Positions 6,640-14,813 of a DNA stretch of 29,861 nucleotides are shown piece by piece. The notes under the pieces are model-generated. The model was not told the origin of the DNA. It saw only the letters and a list, made by a program, of their open reading frames with translations, and made no database searches. Source of the stretch: Actinomycetes bacterium (GTDB taxonomy: Bacteria; Actinomycetota; Actinomycetes; Propionibacteriales; Propionibacteriaceae); assembly GCA_023419175.1 (NCBI GenBank), contig JAEZYG010000088.1:1-29861 (forward strand). The letters run 5' to 3'. A program made the translations under genes and the position numbers. The first letter of the stretch is position 1. Every line of letters starts with the position of its first letter.

Positions 6640-8133
6640 TCACTTATTGAGCTCCGACAGGATCTGGCGGACAACCTTTTCGATCAAAGCCGATTCGCTA
6701 TCCGTCTTCTCCTGCTTATCTTCATGGTCGCTGGCGTTGACGCGTCCGCCATGGGCGCGAGCCTCTTCGGGAGGCTGATTGAGGTTATAAGCGATCCTCT
6801 TGACATTGAGAACATGCTCAACGCTGATGTTATCGCTCACACCCGCACCACCGATACCGCCCGGAGCCAGCGTCAGGGACGGACGGATTCCGGTGGTCAA
6901 GCCCACACCACCCAAAGAGCTGTGAGTATTGACCAAGATGCGGAAAGCTGGCTTTTCGATACCGAAAGCGAGAATGGATTCCTCATCTCTCGAATGGATC
7001 GCCACCGAATGTCCATCTCCACCGAAGGTGAGCAATTGGACAGCTCTCTCGCAACCAGCGCGCCAGCCATCTTCGACCATGAAGCCGAGGACGGTGGTCA
7101 GCTTCTCACGTGAGAGAGGATATTTCGGCCCGACGCCCTCAAGATCAGCAACGAGGATACGCGCTGAATCCGGAACGTCGATACCGGCAGCTTTACCGAT
7201 AGCCTGAGGTGTGCGTCCAACGAATTCCGCATGCATCAGTCCATTGGGACGGAACATGATGCGCGCAAGCTTGTCAGCTTCTTCCTTGGTCAACCAGTGA
7301 GCTCCACGAGCCTGCATCTCGGCTTTAAGACGTTCCGCAATCGGACGGTCGGCGATGACACACTGCTCAGTAGCGCAAATCGTCGAGCAGTCGAAAGACT
7401 TCGATTCGACGATCATCTGGGCGGCTCGCACGATATGGGCTGTGCGATCCACATAGACCGGTACGTTGCCCGGCCCCACACCCAAAGCGGGTTTACCAGC
7501 GCTGTGAGCAGCCTTAACCATACCTGGACCGCCAGTGGCCAAGATCATCGAGATCGCATAGTGATGCATCAACTCATCGGTGCCAGCCATTGACAATTCA
7601 GTCATACAGCTGACCAGACCCTTTGGCATACCGGCAGCTTCACCAGCTTGAACCATGACGCGCACAGCTTCAGCCGTACACTTCGCAGCAGACGGGTGAG
7701 GAGCGATCACGATGCCGTTACGTGCCTTGACAGCGATCAGAATCTTAAAGATGGCTGTCGATGTTGGATTGGTGGACGGAGTCAACGCACACAGCACGCC
7801 GACCGGCCAACCGATCTCAACGACCTTGTTCTTCTCATCGCGGCGCAAAACGCCACAGGTGGGGACGTCTTTGATCGACTCCCATACGCCTTGGGCTGCG
7901 AACTCATTCTTGAGTTTCTTATGGATGGGATAGCCGAAGCCGGTCTCATCATGAGCCATTTGCCCAAGACGTTCCGCTTCTTTCATCGCGGCTGCAACCA
8001 TCGCCTCGCAGATCTTATCGACCTGCTGCTGGGAGGCGAACTGGAAAGAACGCATAGCCTCCCGAGCTGCAACTGCCAGGTCGCGAGCCTGCTGCACCGA
8101 GCGCAGATCCGCGTCCATCATGGCGTTCGTCAT
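6640..8133 (-). CDS. eutE: EutE, CoA-acylating acetaldehyde dehydrogenase with C-terminal encapsulation peptide
   Basis: A 497-residue enzyme that oxidises acetaldehyde with NAD+ and CoA to acetyl-CoA. It shows ALTPSTNPTSTAIFK, the nucleotide-binding-region GKPALGVGPGNVPVYVD, the catalytic cysteine context SFDCSTICATEQ and GGIGGAGVSDNISVEHVLN. From memory the sequence is closer to the aldehyde half of AdhE and Firmicutes-type BMC enzymes than to enteric EutE. After a charged linker (about residues 465-478) the last 18 residues (ESALIEKVVRQILSELNK) form a classic amphipathic encapsulation peptide, here at the C-terminus rather than the N-terminus as in enteric EutE. Start 8133 (MTNAMMDAD) is chosen because GAGGAG lies 6 bases upstream and overlaps the eutL stop; upstream in-frame starts lie inside eutL. 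Confidence 0.96.
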   Translation of the reverse strand: MTNAMMDADLRSVQQARDLAVAAREAMRSFQFASQQQVDKICEAMVAAAMKEAERLGQMAHDETGFGYPIHKKLKNEFAAQGVWESIKDVPTCGVLRRDEKNKVVEIGWPVGVLCALTPSTNPTSTAIFKILIAVKARNGIVIAPHPSAAKCTAEAVRVMVQAGEAAGMPKGLVSCMTELSMAGTDELMHHYAISMILATGGPGMVKAAHSAGKPALGVGPGNVPVYVDRTAHIVRAAQMIVESKSFDCSTICATEQCVIADRPIAERLKAEMQARGAHWLTKEEADKLARIMFRPNGLMHAEFVGRTPQAIGKAAGIDVPDSARILVADLEGVGPKYPLSREKLTTVLGFMVEDGWRAGCERAVQLLTFGGDGHSVAIHSRDEESILAFGIEKPAFRILVNTHSSLGGVGLTTGIRPSLTLAPGGIGGAGVSDNISVEHVLNVKRIAYNLNQPPEEARAHGGRVNASDHEDKQEKTDSESALIEKVVRQILSELNK

Positions 8134-8143
8134 TGTCAACTCC

Positions 8144-8800
8144 TCAGTACTTCTTCGGTGAGCGAGCCACGTCCAGCACAGCATCTTGGAATGCCGAGCA
8201 GGCGGCGCGACAAGCGCTTTGGGAACCGGTCAACAGACCTCCCGAGAAGTTGGTCTCGCTCGGCGGCTCGAAATAGACCTGCATCGACACATCTGCAGCT
8301 TTCAAAGCGGCATCGAGAGCGACAGTGGCTTCGATAGGAGGTGCGATGAGATAGGCCAGAGGAGCGCCGACCGGAATACCGGCCATCTCGGACAGATAGG
8401 TACCAGTCGAGCTAATCAGATGGGGGTAGAACGTCAGCGAATCGTCGTCATTAGCCGAATAGAACCATGCCTCTTCCTCGCAGTAGGACACGCATGCATC
8501 CAAACCTGCGCGAACCTCTGCAGGAGTGGGACCGGCAAGAATACCGATGATCTCACCCGACAGCGGACCCGAAGGATAACCGGAGCCCGCATAGAAGCTC
8601 TTGGCGTAGACGACATCGACTTCTGCGAATTTCGTCGCCTCATCCAAAGAGACGTAGAGAGCATCGTCGATATCGCAGGTGACCATACCGATAGCGCGGT
8701 GATGATCTTTCAAATTCAGCTTTTCAGCGAAGGCGCGATCGACATTGGGGATCATGCGGACCGACAGGACTGTCGGCTTTACCGGATCGAGAACAGCCAT
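8144..8800 (-). CDS. eutL: EutL, trimeric BMC shell protein
   Basis: A 218-residue tandem-BMC protein that aligns along its full length with enteric EutL (219). Recognisable segments are VLDPVKPTVLSVRMI, EVDVVYAKSFYAGSG, LAGPTPAEVRAGLDACV, SSTGTYLSEMAGI, GAPLAYLIAPPIEA, PPSETNFSGGLLTGSQSACR and DAVLDVARSP. EutL trimers form gated central pores in the shell; ethanolamine is reported to bind and favour the closed pore. A purine-rich SD (AAGGATAAGGAA) precedes ATG 8800. It is 15 bases after eutC, and its stop overlaps the eutE SD. Confidence 0.97.
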   Translation of the reverse strand: MAVLDPVKPTVLSVRMIPNVDRAFAEKLNLKDHHRAIGMVTCDIDDALYVSLDEATKFAEVDVVYAKSFYAGSGYPSGPLSGEIIGILAGPTPAEVRAGLDACVSYCEEEAWFYSANDDDSLTFYPHLISSTGTYLSEMAGIPVGAPLAYLIAPPIEATVALDAALKAADVSMQVYFEPPSETNFSGGLLTGSQSACRAACSAFQDAVLDVARSPKKY

Positions 8801-8815
8801 TTCCTTATCCTTTCC

Positions 8816-9721
8816 CTAGTCCTCAGCGACCTCGCGCAGCTTGATACCGCTAGCGCTGTACTTAATCATCTTCTTGATGAATTCCACGATGTAGGCACCC
8901 GCCTCCAGCGGATTCGTTCCACCGTGGGTGGTAATCATGCAGATCAAGTCGCGATCTGCATCGGACTTCCCAGGCTGAGGATCGAAGCCCATATATGCAC
9001 TCATTGCATCGGCAATCCCCAAACCAGGACGTTCTCCAATGAGCAATAGCACAACTTTTGCCTTGATGACAGAGTTAATGGAATTCATGATTCCAACACG
9101 TCCATTCTGTACAAAGAATGGGGTGCCTAATGTAAGTCCAGCGGAGCTGAGACCCTGTTCGATCACCGGATAGATATCTTTGAGATTATTGGTGATCGCA
9201 GCAGCGGACAGACCGTCAATGACACAGATTTGTACATCTGGATTCTTGACGCATTTCTGTTCAATCTGCTGGACAGCCTCATCGCTGAGCTGACGTCCCA
9301 GATCGGGACGCAACAGGTATTCTCCACGATCGGAGGCTTTAGAGGTGACCGTGAACAAGTTGAACTGGTCTTTCGCCTCATCGCTCACCTCGCCGTAGAT
9401 GGCATCTTGTGTAACGCCATGATCGGCTTGGAAGAGCAATGCGGTTTGGGTCTTGGGGCGAGCGCCAGCTCGACCGACACCTAGACGAGCGGCCGTGGTA
9501 TCCATGAGGTTGCGCAGACCGTCAGGATCGACAGGGTTATCCACCAACATGGCGTGACGCGGACCATCCAATGTGGGATCGGCTAAATCGATCACTAAAT
9601 CCCCACCACTAGTCGAGATTTTTGACTCGGTACGCTCCACAGCGTTCTCGCTCGGCTCGAGCCCTTCACGCTTAAGCTCAGCGATTACCTTGGCAACAAT
9701 TTCTTCAAGATTTTGGCTCAT
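8816..9721 (-). CDS. eutC: Ethanolamine ammonia-lyase small subunit EutC
   Basis: A 301-residue light subunit. With EutB and adenosylcobalamin it converts ethanolamine to acetaldehyde and ammonia. It shows ARLGVGRAGARPKTQTAL, FQADHGVTQDAIYGEV, VIDGLSAAAITNN, the family block GERPGLGIADAMSAYMGF and THGGTNPLEAGA. Residues 1-17 (NLEEIVAKVIAELKREG) form an amphipathic helix like the N-terminal encapsulation peptide of enteric EutC, followed by a variable linker to about residue 40. The eutB stop sits inside the SD region (AGAGGTGAG) before ATG 9721. Confidence 0.97.
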   Translation of the reverse strand: MSQNLEEIVAKVIAELKREGLEPSENAVERTESKISTSGGDLVIDLADPTLDGPRHAMLVDNPVDPDGLRNLMDTTAARLGVGRAGARPKTQTALLFQADHGVTQDAIYGEVSDEAKDQFNLFTVTSKASDRGEYLLRPDLGRQLSDEAVQQIEQKCVKNPDVQICVIDGLSAAAITNNLKDIYPVIEQGLSSAGLTLGTPFFVQNGRVGIMNSINSVIKAKVVLLLIGERPGLGIADAMSAYMGFDPQPGKSDADRDLICMITTHGGTNPLEAGAYIVEFIKKMIKYSASGIKLREVAED

Positions 9722-9728
9722 CGTTCAC

Positions 9729-11099
9729 TCACCTCTGCAGGAAGAAGGACGCGTCGCCGGCCTTGTCAGTGAGCATTCCGTCCTTCCACAAGCCCACTTC
9801 TTCCATCCACTTTTCAAACTCAGGCAACGGACGCAATCCCAAAGCCTGACGTAGGGCGGGAGCATCGTGATAGCTGGTCGTCTGGTAGCTCAACATGGCA
9901 TCGTCGCCCATGGGGATACCCATGATGAAGTTGATACCTGCCGCCGCCAGGAGAACAGCGAGGTTGTCGTTGGAGTTCTGATCGGCTACCGCATGGTTGG
10001 TATAGCAAACATCGCATCCCATCGAGATGCCAGTCAGCTTGCCCATGAAGTGATCCTCAAGACCGGCGCGGATGATCTGAACCGAATCGTAGAGATATTC
10101 TGGGCCAATAAATCCGACCACCGTATTGACCTGATAGGGCTTCCAACGCTTGGCGATGGCATAGTTACGGGCTTCTAAGACGAGCTGGTCTGCACCGTTA
10201 TGAGCATCGGCAGAAAGAGCCGATCCCTGTCCAGTCTCGAAATACATATAGTTTGGACCGGCAGTGAAACAGTACTTTTGAGCTAATTCATAGGCTTCGT
10301 CCAGCAGTCCGACTGAAACGCCGAAGGATTCCATCGCCTTTTGTGAACCGGCGATGGACTGGAAGATCAAACCTGCGGGAGCTCCACGCTTCAGACATTC
10401 CATCTGGGTGGTGACGTGAGCCAAGACGCAGTTTTGAGTGGGAATCTCCCACTTATTGATGACGTCATAGGTCATTTCCAGCAGACGCGAAACGCTGCCC
10501 ACGGTGTCATCAGAGGGGTTGATACCGATCACCGAGTCGCCTGAACCATAGGACAGACCTTCATAGGTAGCCGCGCGAATACCCTCGACGGAATCGGTCG
10601 GGTGATTGGGTTGCAGGCGTGAACCGATCGTGCCACGCAGACCCATCGTGTTAGCGCAGTGGGTGACATTGCGAATCTTCGATGCACCGTAGACTAAGTC
10701 CATATTGCCCATCAATTTGGTGACGGCAGCGACCATCTCACCTGTCAAGGCGTTGCTCACCCGATGCAGATCGGCTTCCGTGGTGTTATTGGACAAGATC
10801 CATTCGCGGAAATCGCCGACAGTCCATCCCTTGATCTCGTTATAGATCGTCTCGTTGACGGCATCGTCAATAGCACGAGTGACTTCGTCTTCGTCATAGG
10901 GAATGACGGGGTTTTCGCGCAGAACGCTCAGCGGAACCTCAGCGAGGACATGGCGAGCGGCAACGCGTTCAGCAACCGTGTGAGCGGCAATCCCTGCCTG
11001 TTCATCGCCTGACTTTTGCTCATTGGCTTTAGCCAGCAGGTCTTTGATGTCTTTGAACTCGTATGTCTTACCGAACAGCTTCGTTCTCAGTAACATCAT
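9729..11099 (-). CDS. eutB: Ethanolamine ammonia-lyase large subunit EutB
   Basis: A 456-residue catalytic TIM-barrel subunit, nearly the same length as E. coli EutB (453) and highly conserved. Active-site contexts are visible: IGSRLQPNHPTD (substrate arginine), YFETGQGSALSADAHNGADQ (catalytic glutamate) and GISMGCDVCYTNH (catalytic aspartate). VNTVVGFIGPEYLYDS and RAGLEDHFMGKL are also intact. Two adjacent ATGs (11099, 11096) are preceded by GGGGGTGG. A 60-base gap to eutA contains the 10-base palindrome TTGACGTCAA and a second AAGGAG, but no clear terminator. Confidence 0.98.
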   Translation of the reverse strand: MMLLRTKLFGKTYEFKDIKDLLAKANEQKSGDEQAGIAAHTVAERVAARHVLAEVPLSVLRENPVIPYDEDEVTRAIDDAVNETIYNEIKGWTVGDFREWILSNNTTEADLHRVSNALTGEMVAAVTKLMGNMDLVYGASKIRNVTHCANTMGLRGTIGSRLQPNHPTDSVEGIRAATYEGLSYGSGDSVIGINPSDDTVGSVSRLLEMTYDVINKWEIPTQNCVLAHVTTQMECLKRGAPAGLIFQSIAGSQKAMESFGVSVGLLDEAYELAQKYCFTAGPNYMYFETGQGSALSADAHNGADQLVLEARNYAIAKRWKPYQVNTVVGFIGPEYLYDSVQIIRAGLEDHFMGKLTGISMGCDVCYTNHAVADQNSNDNLAVLLAAAGINFIMGIPMGDDAMLSYQTTSYHDAPALRQALGLRPLPEFEKWMEEVGLWKDGMLTDKAGDASFFLQR

Positions 11100-11159
11100 T
11101 CCACCCCCTGTTTCTTCTCCACGTAGATGCTCCTTTTGTCGTGACGCCTTGACGTCAAC

Positions 11160-12614
11160 CTATTGATAGAAAACCAGCGTCTTTACCGAGACCGGCACGA
11201 TAGATCCTCCGAAGAGAGGTTCTCCGATATCGATAAAATCGCCTTCTCCAAGCTGGATCTGATCCACCACAATCAGCGGTAACGATGCAGATAGCTGCGT
11301 GATCGATTGCCCCAGCACCTGCGCGTAATCGGCTTGTGTGACGATCACGAGCGGACGCGAGGGCGGCAGAGCAGCCGCAGCGAAGGCGGCGACTCCTTGA
11401 GCGATGGCGCTTAATTGCGCATATCCAAGACGATCTGGCAGGTCGAGAGCGATGACGATCTCGCTAGCTTCACGTCCGGCACGATCCCATCTCTGTACTC
11501 CGTCGAGTAAAGCGCGCGCAATGGCTGCCGCATCGTCCAGGCCCGGAACGATATCGATCAGTCTCGGTTCAATGACCGGCGCATTCCTGATGGGAAGGTA
11601 TTTCCCCTCCGCCCAGATCGTCGATCCAGAGAGGGAAACTTGTTGAGAGGCAGCTCCGAGGACGGTGGCGCGCAATGTCTGATCTGGACGTTCGATACGC
11701 ATCTGCTGCCAACGGGGATTGTCGCGTAGGGAGGCCGCATAGAGAGGGCCGACATCACAAAAACGGGCGACCTCTTTCAAGGTATTGACCGGTGCCGATT
11801 CGTAATAAGACGCCCCGACTCCACCTGAGACGAAGACGGCGGCAACGGATTCAGGGAGATGCAATGGAGCTGTAAGGGCGACCATGCGCGCCATTTCACT
11901 ATCGATACCGCAGACGAGATCGACGGTGATCTCAGCCATCTGATCGGTGAATTTTCTCAGCTCCTCTAAATCGGGTTGTACCCCTACGACAAGATTCAAC
12001 GAGCAAGCATCGATGATCTTCTGTCCGGCGGGGGCGATATGGGTAATTTTCAATGTGGACGGGTCGATGACGATCTGCCGTCCACCGACCATAGCTGCTG
12101 CCGAGCCGAGATGTTGACCACAGCGGAAGATAGCAGCATTGGCAGATCCTCCGCCCAAATCAACATTGACGACAGTGGCGAAATGCTCTGCAGACCAAGC
12201 GGCAGCCCCAGATCCGCGTCCTGCCATCTGAGATTCTTGATTGGGGCCAGCAACGGTGACAACGAATTCTCCCGCGAGGTCACCGAGACCTGCAAGGATG
12301 GCATCGGCATTCTTCGTCCGAGCGGTCTCTCCTGTAATGATTACCGCTCCGGTTTCGATATCGGCTGGAGTCACCTGGGCTGCGCGATATTCTTCACGCA
12401 CCAAGGTGACCAGCCGTCTGACATCGATTTGATCGGGTGAATCGAGCGGAGTCAGTTGAGGTTCGGAAGCATAGACGACAGTCCGCTTATCGATTTCCAG
12501 ACGCGGGATCGCTCCGCGGCGCATCTGATTGCGCACGCTAAGTTCGGAGATGACCACCTGAGTGGTTGTCGTCCCCACGTCGATTCCTACGCTTCGTACC
12601 TGTCGTTCACTCAC
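11160..12614 (-). CDS. eutA: EutA, ethanolamine ammonia-lyase reactivating factor
   Basis: A 484-residue actin/Hsp70-fold protein that exchanges damaged cofactor from inactivated EutBC using ATP. It shows SVGIDVGTTTTQVVISEL, GAVIITGETARTKNAD, VTVAGPNQESQMAGRGSGA, VNVDLGGGSANAAIF, VFVSGGVGASYY, ATVLGAASQQVSLSGSTIWA and DFIDIGEPLFGGSIVPVSVK, matching enteric EutA throughout. GTG 12614 (gtg agt gaa cga cag) is chosen: AAGG lies 8 bases upstream, and the start corresponds to the enteric one. An upstream in-frame start would run into eutN. The gap after eutN is 37 bases. Confidence 0.95.
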   Translation of the reverse strand: MSERQVRSVGIDVGTTTTQVVISELSVRNQMRRGAIPRLEIDKRTVVYASEPQLTPLDSPDQIDVRRLVTLVREEYRAAQVTPADIETGAVIITGETARTKNADAILAGLGDLAGEFVVTVAGPNQESQMAGRGSGAAAWSAEHFATVVNVDLGGGSANAAIFRCGQHLGSAAAMVGGRQIVIDPSTLKITHIAPAGQKIIDACSLNLVVGVQPDLEELRKFTDQMAEITVDLVCGIDSEMARMVALTAPLHLPESVAAVFVSGGVGASYYESAPVNTLKEVARFCDVGPLYAASLRDNPRWQQMRIERPDQTLRATVLGAASQQVSLSGSTIWAEGKYLPIRNAPVIEPRLIDIVPGLDDAAAIARALLDGVQRWDRAGREASEIVIALDLPDRLGYAQLSAIAQGVAAFAAAALPPSRPLVIVTQADYAQVLGQSITQLSASLPLIVVDQIQLGEGDFIDIGEPLFGGSIVPVSVKTLVFYQ

Positions 12615-12651
12615 GAAAATCGCCTTATCTCCGCTCGATTTACACAGACCT

Positions 12652-12942
12652 CTAGGCCTTGCGGAAGGTAGTCGTTCCTTCGATCTCCAAGGAGTCAAGG
12701 ATCGCCATGATGACAGCATCGACCGGAGCATCTATCGTCTGCGCGGTGTGGCGTCCTGCACTTCCTTCGCTGACAAGGACAACTTCTCCTTCTCCCGCTC
12801 CAACGGCATCGACTGCGACGAAGGGATCACCGACGAGCTCGTCTGTCGGTGTGATCTCACGCACTACCAACAATTTGGTGCCGTAGAGGGAATCAGCCTT
12901 GATCGTCGAGACTGCCGAACCGATTACACGTGCGATACGCAT
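12652..12942 (-). CDS. eutN: EutN, pentameric BMC vertex protein
   Basis: A 96-residue protein of the EutN/CcmL family (BMC-P) that caps the vertices of the shell as pentamers. It begins MRIARVIGSAVSTIKADSL and shows LLVVREITP, FVAVDAVGAGEGEVVLVSEG and the C-terminal APVDAVIMAILDSLEI block. Length is as in E. coli EutN (95). ATG 12942 is chosen because AGGA lies seven bases upstream and the eutH stop is one base away; the longer in-frame start would overlap eutH. Confidence 0.96.
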   Translation of the reverse strand: MRIARVIGSAVSTIKADSLYGTKLLVVREITPTDELVGDPFVAVDAVGAGEGEVVLVSEGSAGRHTAQTIDAPVDAVIMAILDSLEIEGTTTFRKA

Positions 12943-12943
12943 G

Positions 12944-14077
12944 TCAGTGTCCTGCCTCGACGGTCTTCTCTTCGCCACTCTCGTGGAATGCGGGGAAGGC
13001 GCGAGAGAAAAGCAGATAGGCAGCTAGGACACCACAGAAGCCGGCGACGAGCTTGCCGACAATCATCGGAGCGATGAATTCACGGGCAGCACCAGCGACG
13101 AAGCCAAGGTGATCGCCGAATGCGAAGGCGGCAGATACTGCGAAGGCAGCGTTGAGAATCTTTCCGCGCTTGTCCATATCTTTCATGATCTCGAACATGG
13201 CGATGTTATTTGCCAAGGTGGCGATCATGCCGCCAGCAGCTTCACCGTTGATACCAATCAGCTTGCCGATCTTGCTCAATGGCTTACCGAGGAAGGTAAC
13301 GATGAGGTGGACGGCCGGGAAGGCGCCCAGGAGCATCATGGCGATAGAGCCGACAATCTCGATACCTTCAGAGACCGGCAAGAGAGCCCAATCACCCTTG
13401 AGAATTTGAACTCCGGTCATAGTTTCAAAGACGCCGATCACCAAGCCGATGGTAATGATGAAGACCAATGCCTTACCGAACCACTCAAAGCCGGTGGTCA
13501 TGGCATCGGGTTTGAGCCACAGACCGACGGCGATAAGGACAGCTACGATCAAAATGGGCAAGGTATTGATAAGGACGAAGCCAAATTCCATTCCAGCCAT
13601 CAAACCCGAGACAATAACGCCCAACGGAATGGTGACGATACCGGCAAGAACACCTTTTGCCAGATATGGACGATCCTCAGGATTGATGATTCCCAACGAG
13701 ACGGGAATGGTAAACACGATGGTGGCGCCCATCATCGAACCGAGAATGATACCCGACAATACCTGGGCGTCAGGGTTGGCGCTCATCTGCTGCGCGAGAG
13801 GCAGACCACCCATATCGATTGCGAGCAATGTACCGGCGAACATAGCTGGATCTGCTCCGAGCACACGATAGAGCGGGCCGACGATCGGATTCAGCAATTT
13901 CGCCAAGACGGGCGAGAGAGCGTAAACGCCGACCATCGACAATGCCAGCGGACCCATCGCGTTAAAGCCTTCTTCGAACTTCTCGCCTAGGCCAAACTTA
14001 TTTCCAATTGCTCGATCCAAACCGCCGAGCACCATGCAGATCATCAAGATCCACACGATAATTTCATTGATCTCCAC
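12944..14077 (-). CDS. eutH: EutH, ethanolamine permease
   Basis: A 377-residue polytopic membrane protein beginning MEINEIIVWILMICMVLGGL. It shows the EutH blocks GLGEKFEEGFNAMGPLALSM, FAGTLLAIDMGGLPLAQQM, SGIILGSMMGATIVF, LGAFPAVHLIVTFLGKPLSK, ATLANNIAMFEIMKDMDKRG and FAFGDHLGFVAGA. About ten or eleven hydrophobic segments are seen. EutH is thought to import ethanolamine, chiefly at low pH or low concentration. GTG 14077 is chosen because GAGGGG precedes it by 4 bases and the translated start matches the family; the upstream in-frame ATG at 14146 lacks both. It is the first gene of the eut operon, and the charged C-terminus ends one base before eutN. Confidence 0.95.
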   Translation of the reverse strand: MEINEIIVWILMICMVLGGLDRAIGNKFGLGEKFEEGFNAMGPLALSMVGVYALSPVLAKLLNPIVGPLYRVLGADPAMFAGTLLAIDMGGLPLAQQMSANPDAQVLSGIILGSMMGATIVFTIPVSLGIINPEDRPYLAKGVLAGIVTIPLGVIVSGLMAGMEFGFVLINTLPILIVAVLIAVGLWLKPDAMTTGFEWFGKALVFIITIGLVIGVFETMTGVQILKGDWALLPVSEGIEIVGSIAMMLLGAFPAVHLIVTFLGKPLSKIGKLIGINGEAAGGMIATLANNIAMFEIMKDMDKRGKILNAAFAVSAAFAFGDHLGFVAGAAREFIAPMIVGKLVAGFCGVLAAYLLFSRAFPAFHESGEEKTVEAGH

Positions 14078-14302
14078 GATTCCCCTCAACTGTGAAGGTA
14101 GGTGCCCGCTCTCACATGGCCCTGAGAGAGGACACGGCTTTCTCATTTACTGCCAATATAGCGCGTACAAGCGGACATGCCAAGGGGGAAAATTCAATTC
14201 CCCCTAGTATTAAATTAAAGTCACTAAAAAACACGTCTTTCCTGCCGACAGAAGAAGGTTTGAGCCACTCGCGAAAAGGGGATTCGCAGACTCTTTCAGT
14301 CG
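14078..14302 (-). promoter_or_regulatory. eut operon leader with hairpins, possible attenuation region
   Basis: Between whiB and eutH, read on the minus strand, the leader holds a weak GCGAA/TTCGC hairpin (14271-14287) and a bulged stem at about 14237-14257 followed by T6 (14226-14231). A perfect 8-bp stem AGGGGGAA/TTCCCCCT with a 7-base loop lies at 14183-14205, about 105 bases before the eutH start. An AT-rich TAATAC hexamer (14207-14212) could be a -10 element, but no good -35 is visible. In Firmicutes, eut leaders are controlled by ANTAR antitermination. I do not see the paired ANTAR loops clearly, so control by attenuation is only a suggestion. No B12-box in the right orientation was found. 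Confidence 0.35.
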
Positions 14303-14349
14303 AAAAATACTCGTTGCAAAGAACAAGACAGAGCTGAAAAGTTGCGAGT
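14303..14349 (-). terminator. Possible terminator after whiB
   Basis: On the minus strand, 13 bases after the whiB stop, ACTCG pairs with CGAGT and CAA with TTG, with a 3-base bulge and a long loop. This is followed at once by A and T5 (14303-14307). The stem is imperfect, so it may be a modest Rho-independent terminator or part of the eut leader. Confidence 0.4.
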
Positions 14350-14361
14350 AAATAAGATTTA

Positions 14362-14676
14362 TTAAGAGGAGAAGGTCTGCTGATGAACACGTTGAGCGCG
14401 TTCAGCTTTCGCCACCGCTGCATTGAGAACCACTGCCCACGACTTGACGTCTGGACGCTGCTTGAGAAGTTGACGGCGTTCCCTCTCCGTCATACCTCCC
14501 CACACACCCCATTCGATACGATTATCAAGGGCTTCTGCAAGACATTGAGCTCGCACTGGACAGGTTGAACAGATCGTCTTGACCTTTTTTTGATCTTTCC
14601 CTTCAGGGAAAAGGGCGTCAGCCATCCCGCGGCACTTGGCCTTCAAGGGCCAATTCTCGGGATCTTCTGTCGCCAT
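14362..14676 (-). CDS. whiB: WhiB-family iron-sulphur transcriptional regulator
   Basis: A 104-residue protein with the four Fe-S cluster cysteines in the family pattern: C15, C36-x2-C39 and C45 (ICSTCPVRAQC). The GVWGG turn follows at 57-61 and then a basic segment (MTERERRQLLKQRP). WhiB proteins bind a redox- and NO-sensitive 4Fe-4S cluster and act with the primary sigma factor; they occur only in Actinobacteria and their phages, which supports the lineage call. The subtype (WhiB1 to WhiB7) cannot be settled by eye. GGAG lies 8 bases before ATG 14676. Its position just upstream of the eut operon could be coincidence or could link eut expression to redox state. The 137 bases upstream (14677-14813) should hold its promoter, but no strong -35/-10 pair is visible. 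Confidence 0.95.
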   Translation of the reverse strand: MATEDPENWPLKAKCRGMADALFPEGKDQKKVKTICSTCPVRAQCLAEALDNRIEWGVWGGMTERERRQLLKQRPDVKSWAVVLNAAVAKAERAQRVHQQTFSS

Positions 14677-14813
14677 CAGAGGCGCTCCTTCCTTGAAGCG
14701 TTGCCTCTCAATTTACACGTGTTTTCTCATAGTTTGAAAAGCATCATTGTATGGACGTTTGTCCCCGCCTACAGCATGAGGACGCAATGAGGCTTTCTAC
14801 CTCTACAAGCCGA

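Noticed and set aside
8134..8184. Longer N-terminus for EutE
   Set aside because: The extra residues come from the eutL coding region; the start at 8133 has a strong SD.
14078..14361. Cobalamin riboswitch before the eut operon
   Set aside because: A GCCACT-like string occurs only on the plus strand (opposite to transcription), and the other conserved B12-element boxes were not found.
14112..14423. Minus-strand open frame of about 103 codons overlapping the end of whiB and the eut leader
   Set aside because: It overlaps whiB in another frame, has no recognisable domain, and occupies a region with hairpins and T-tracts.
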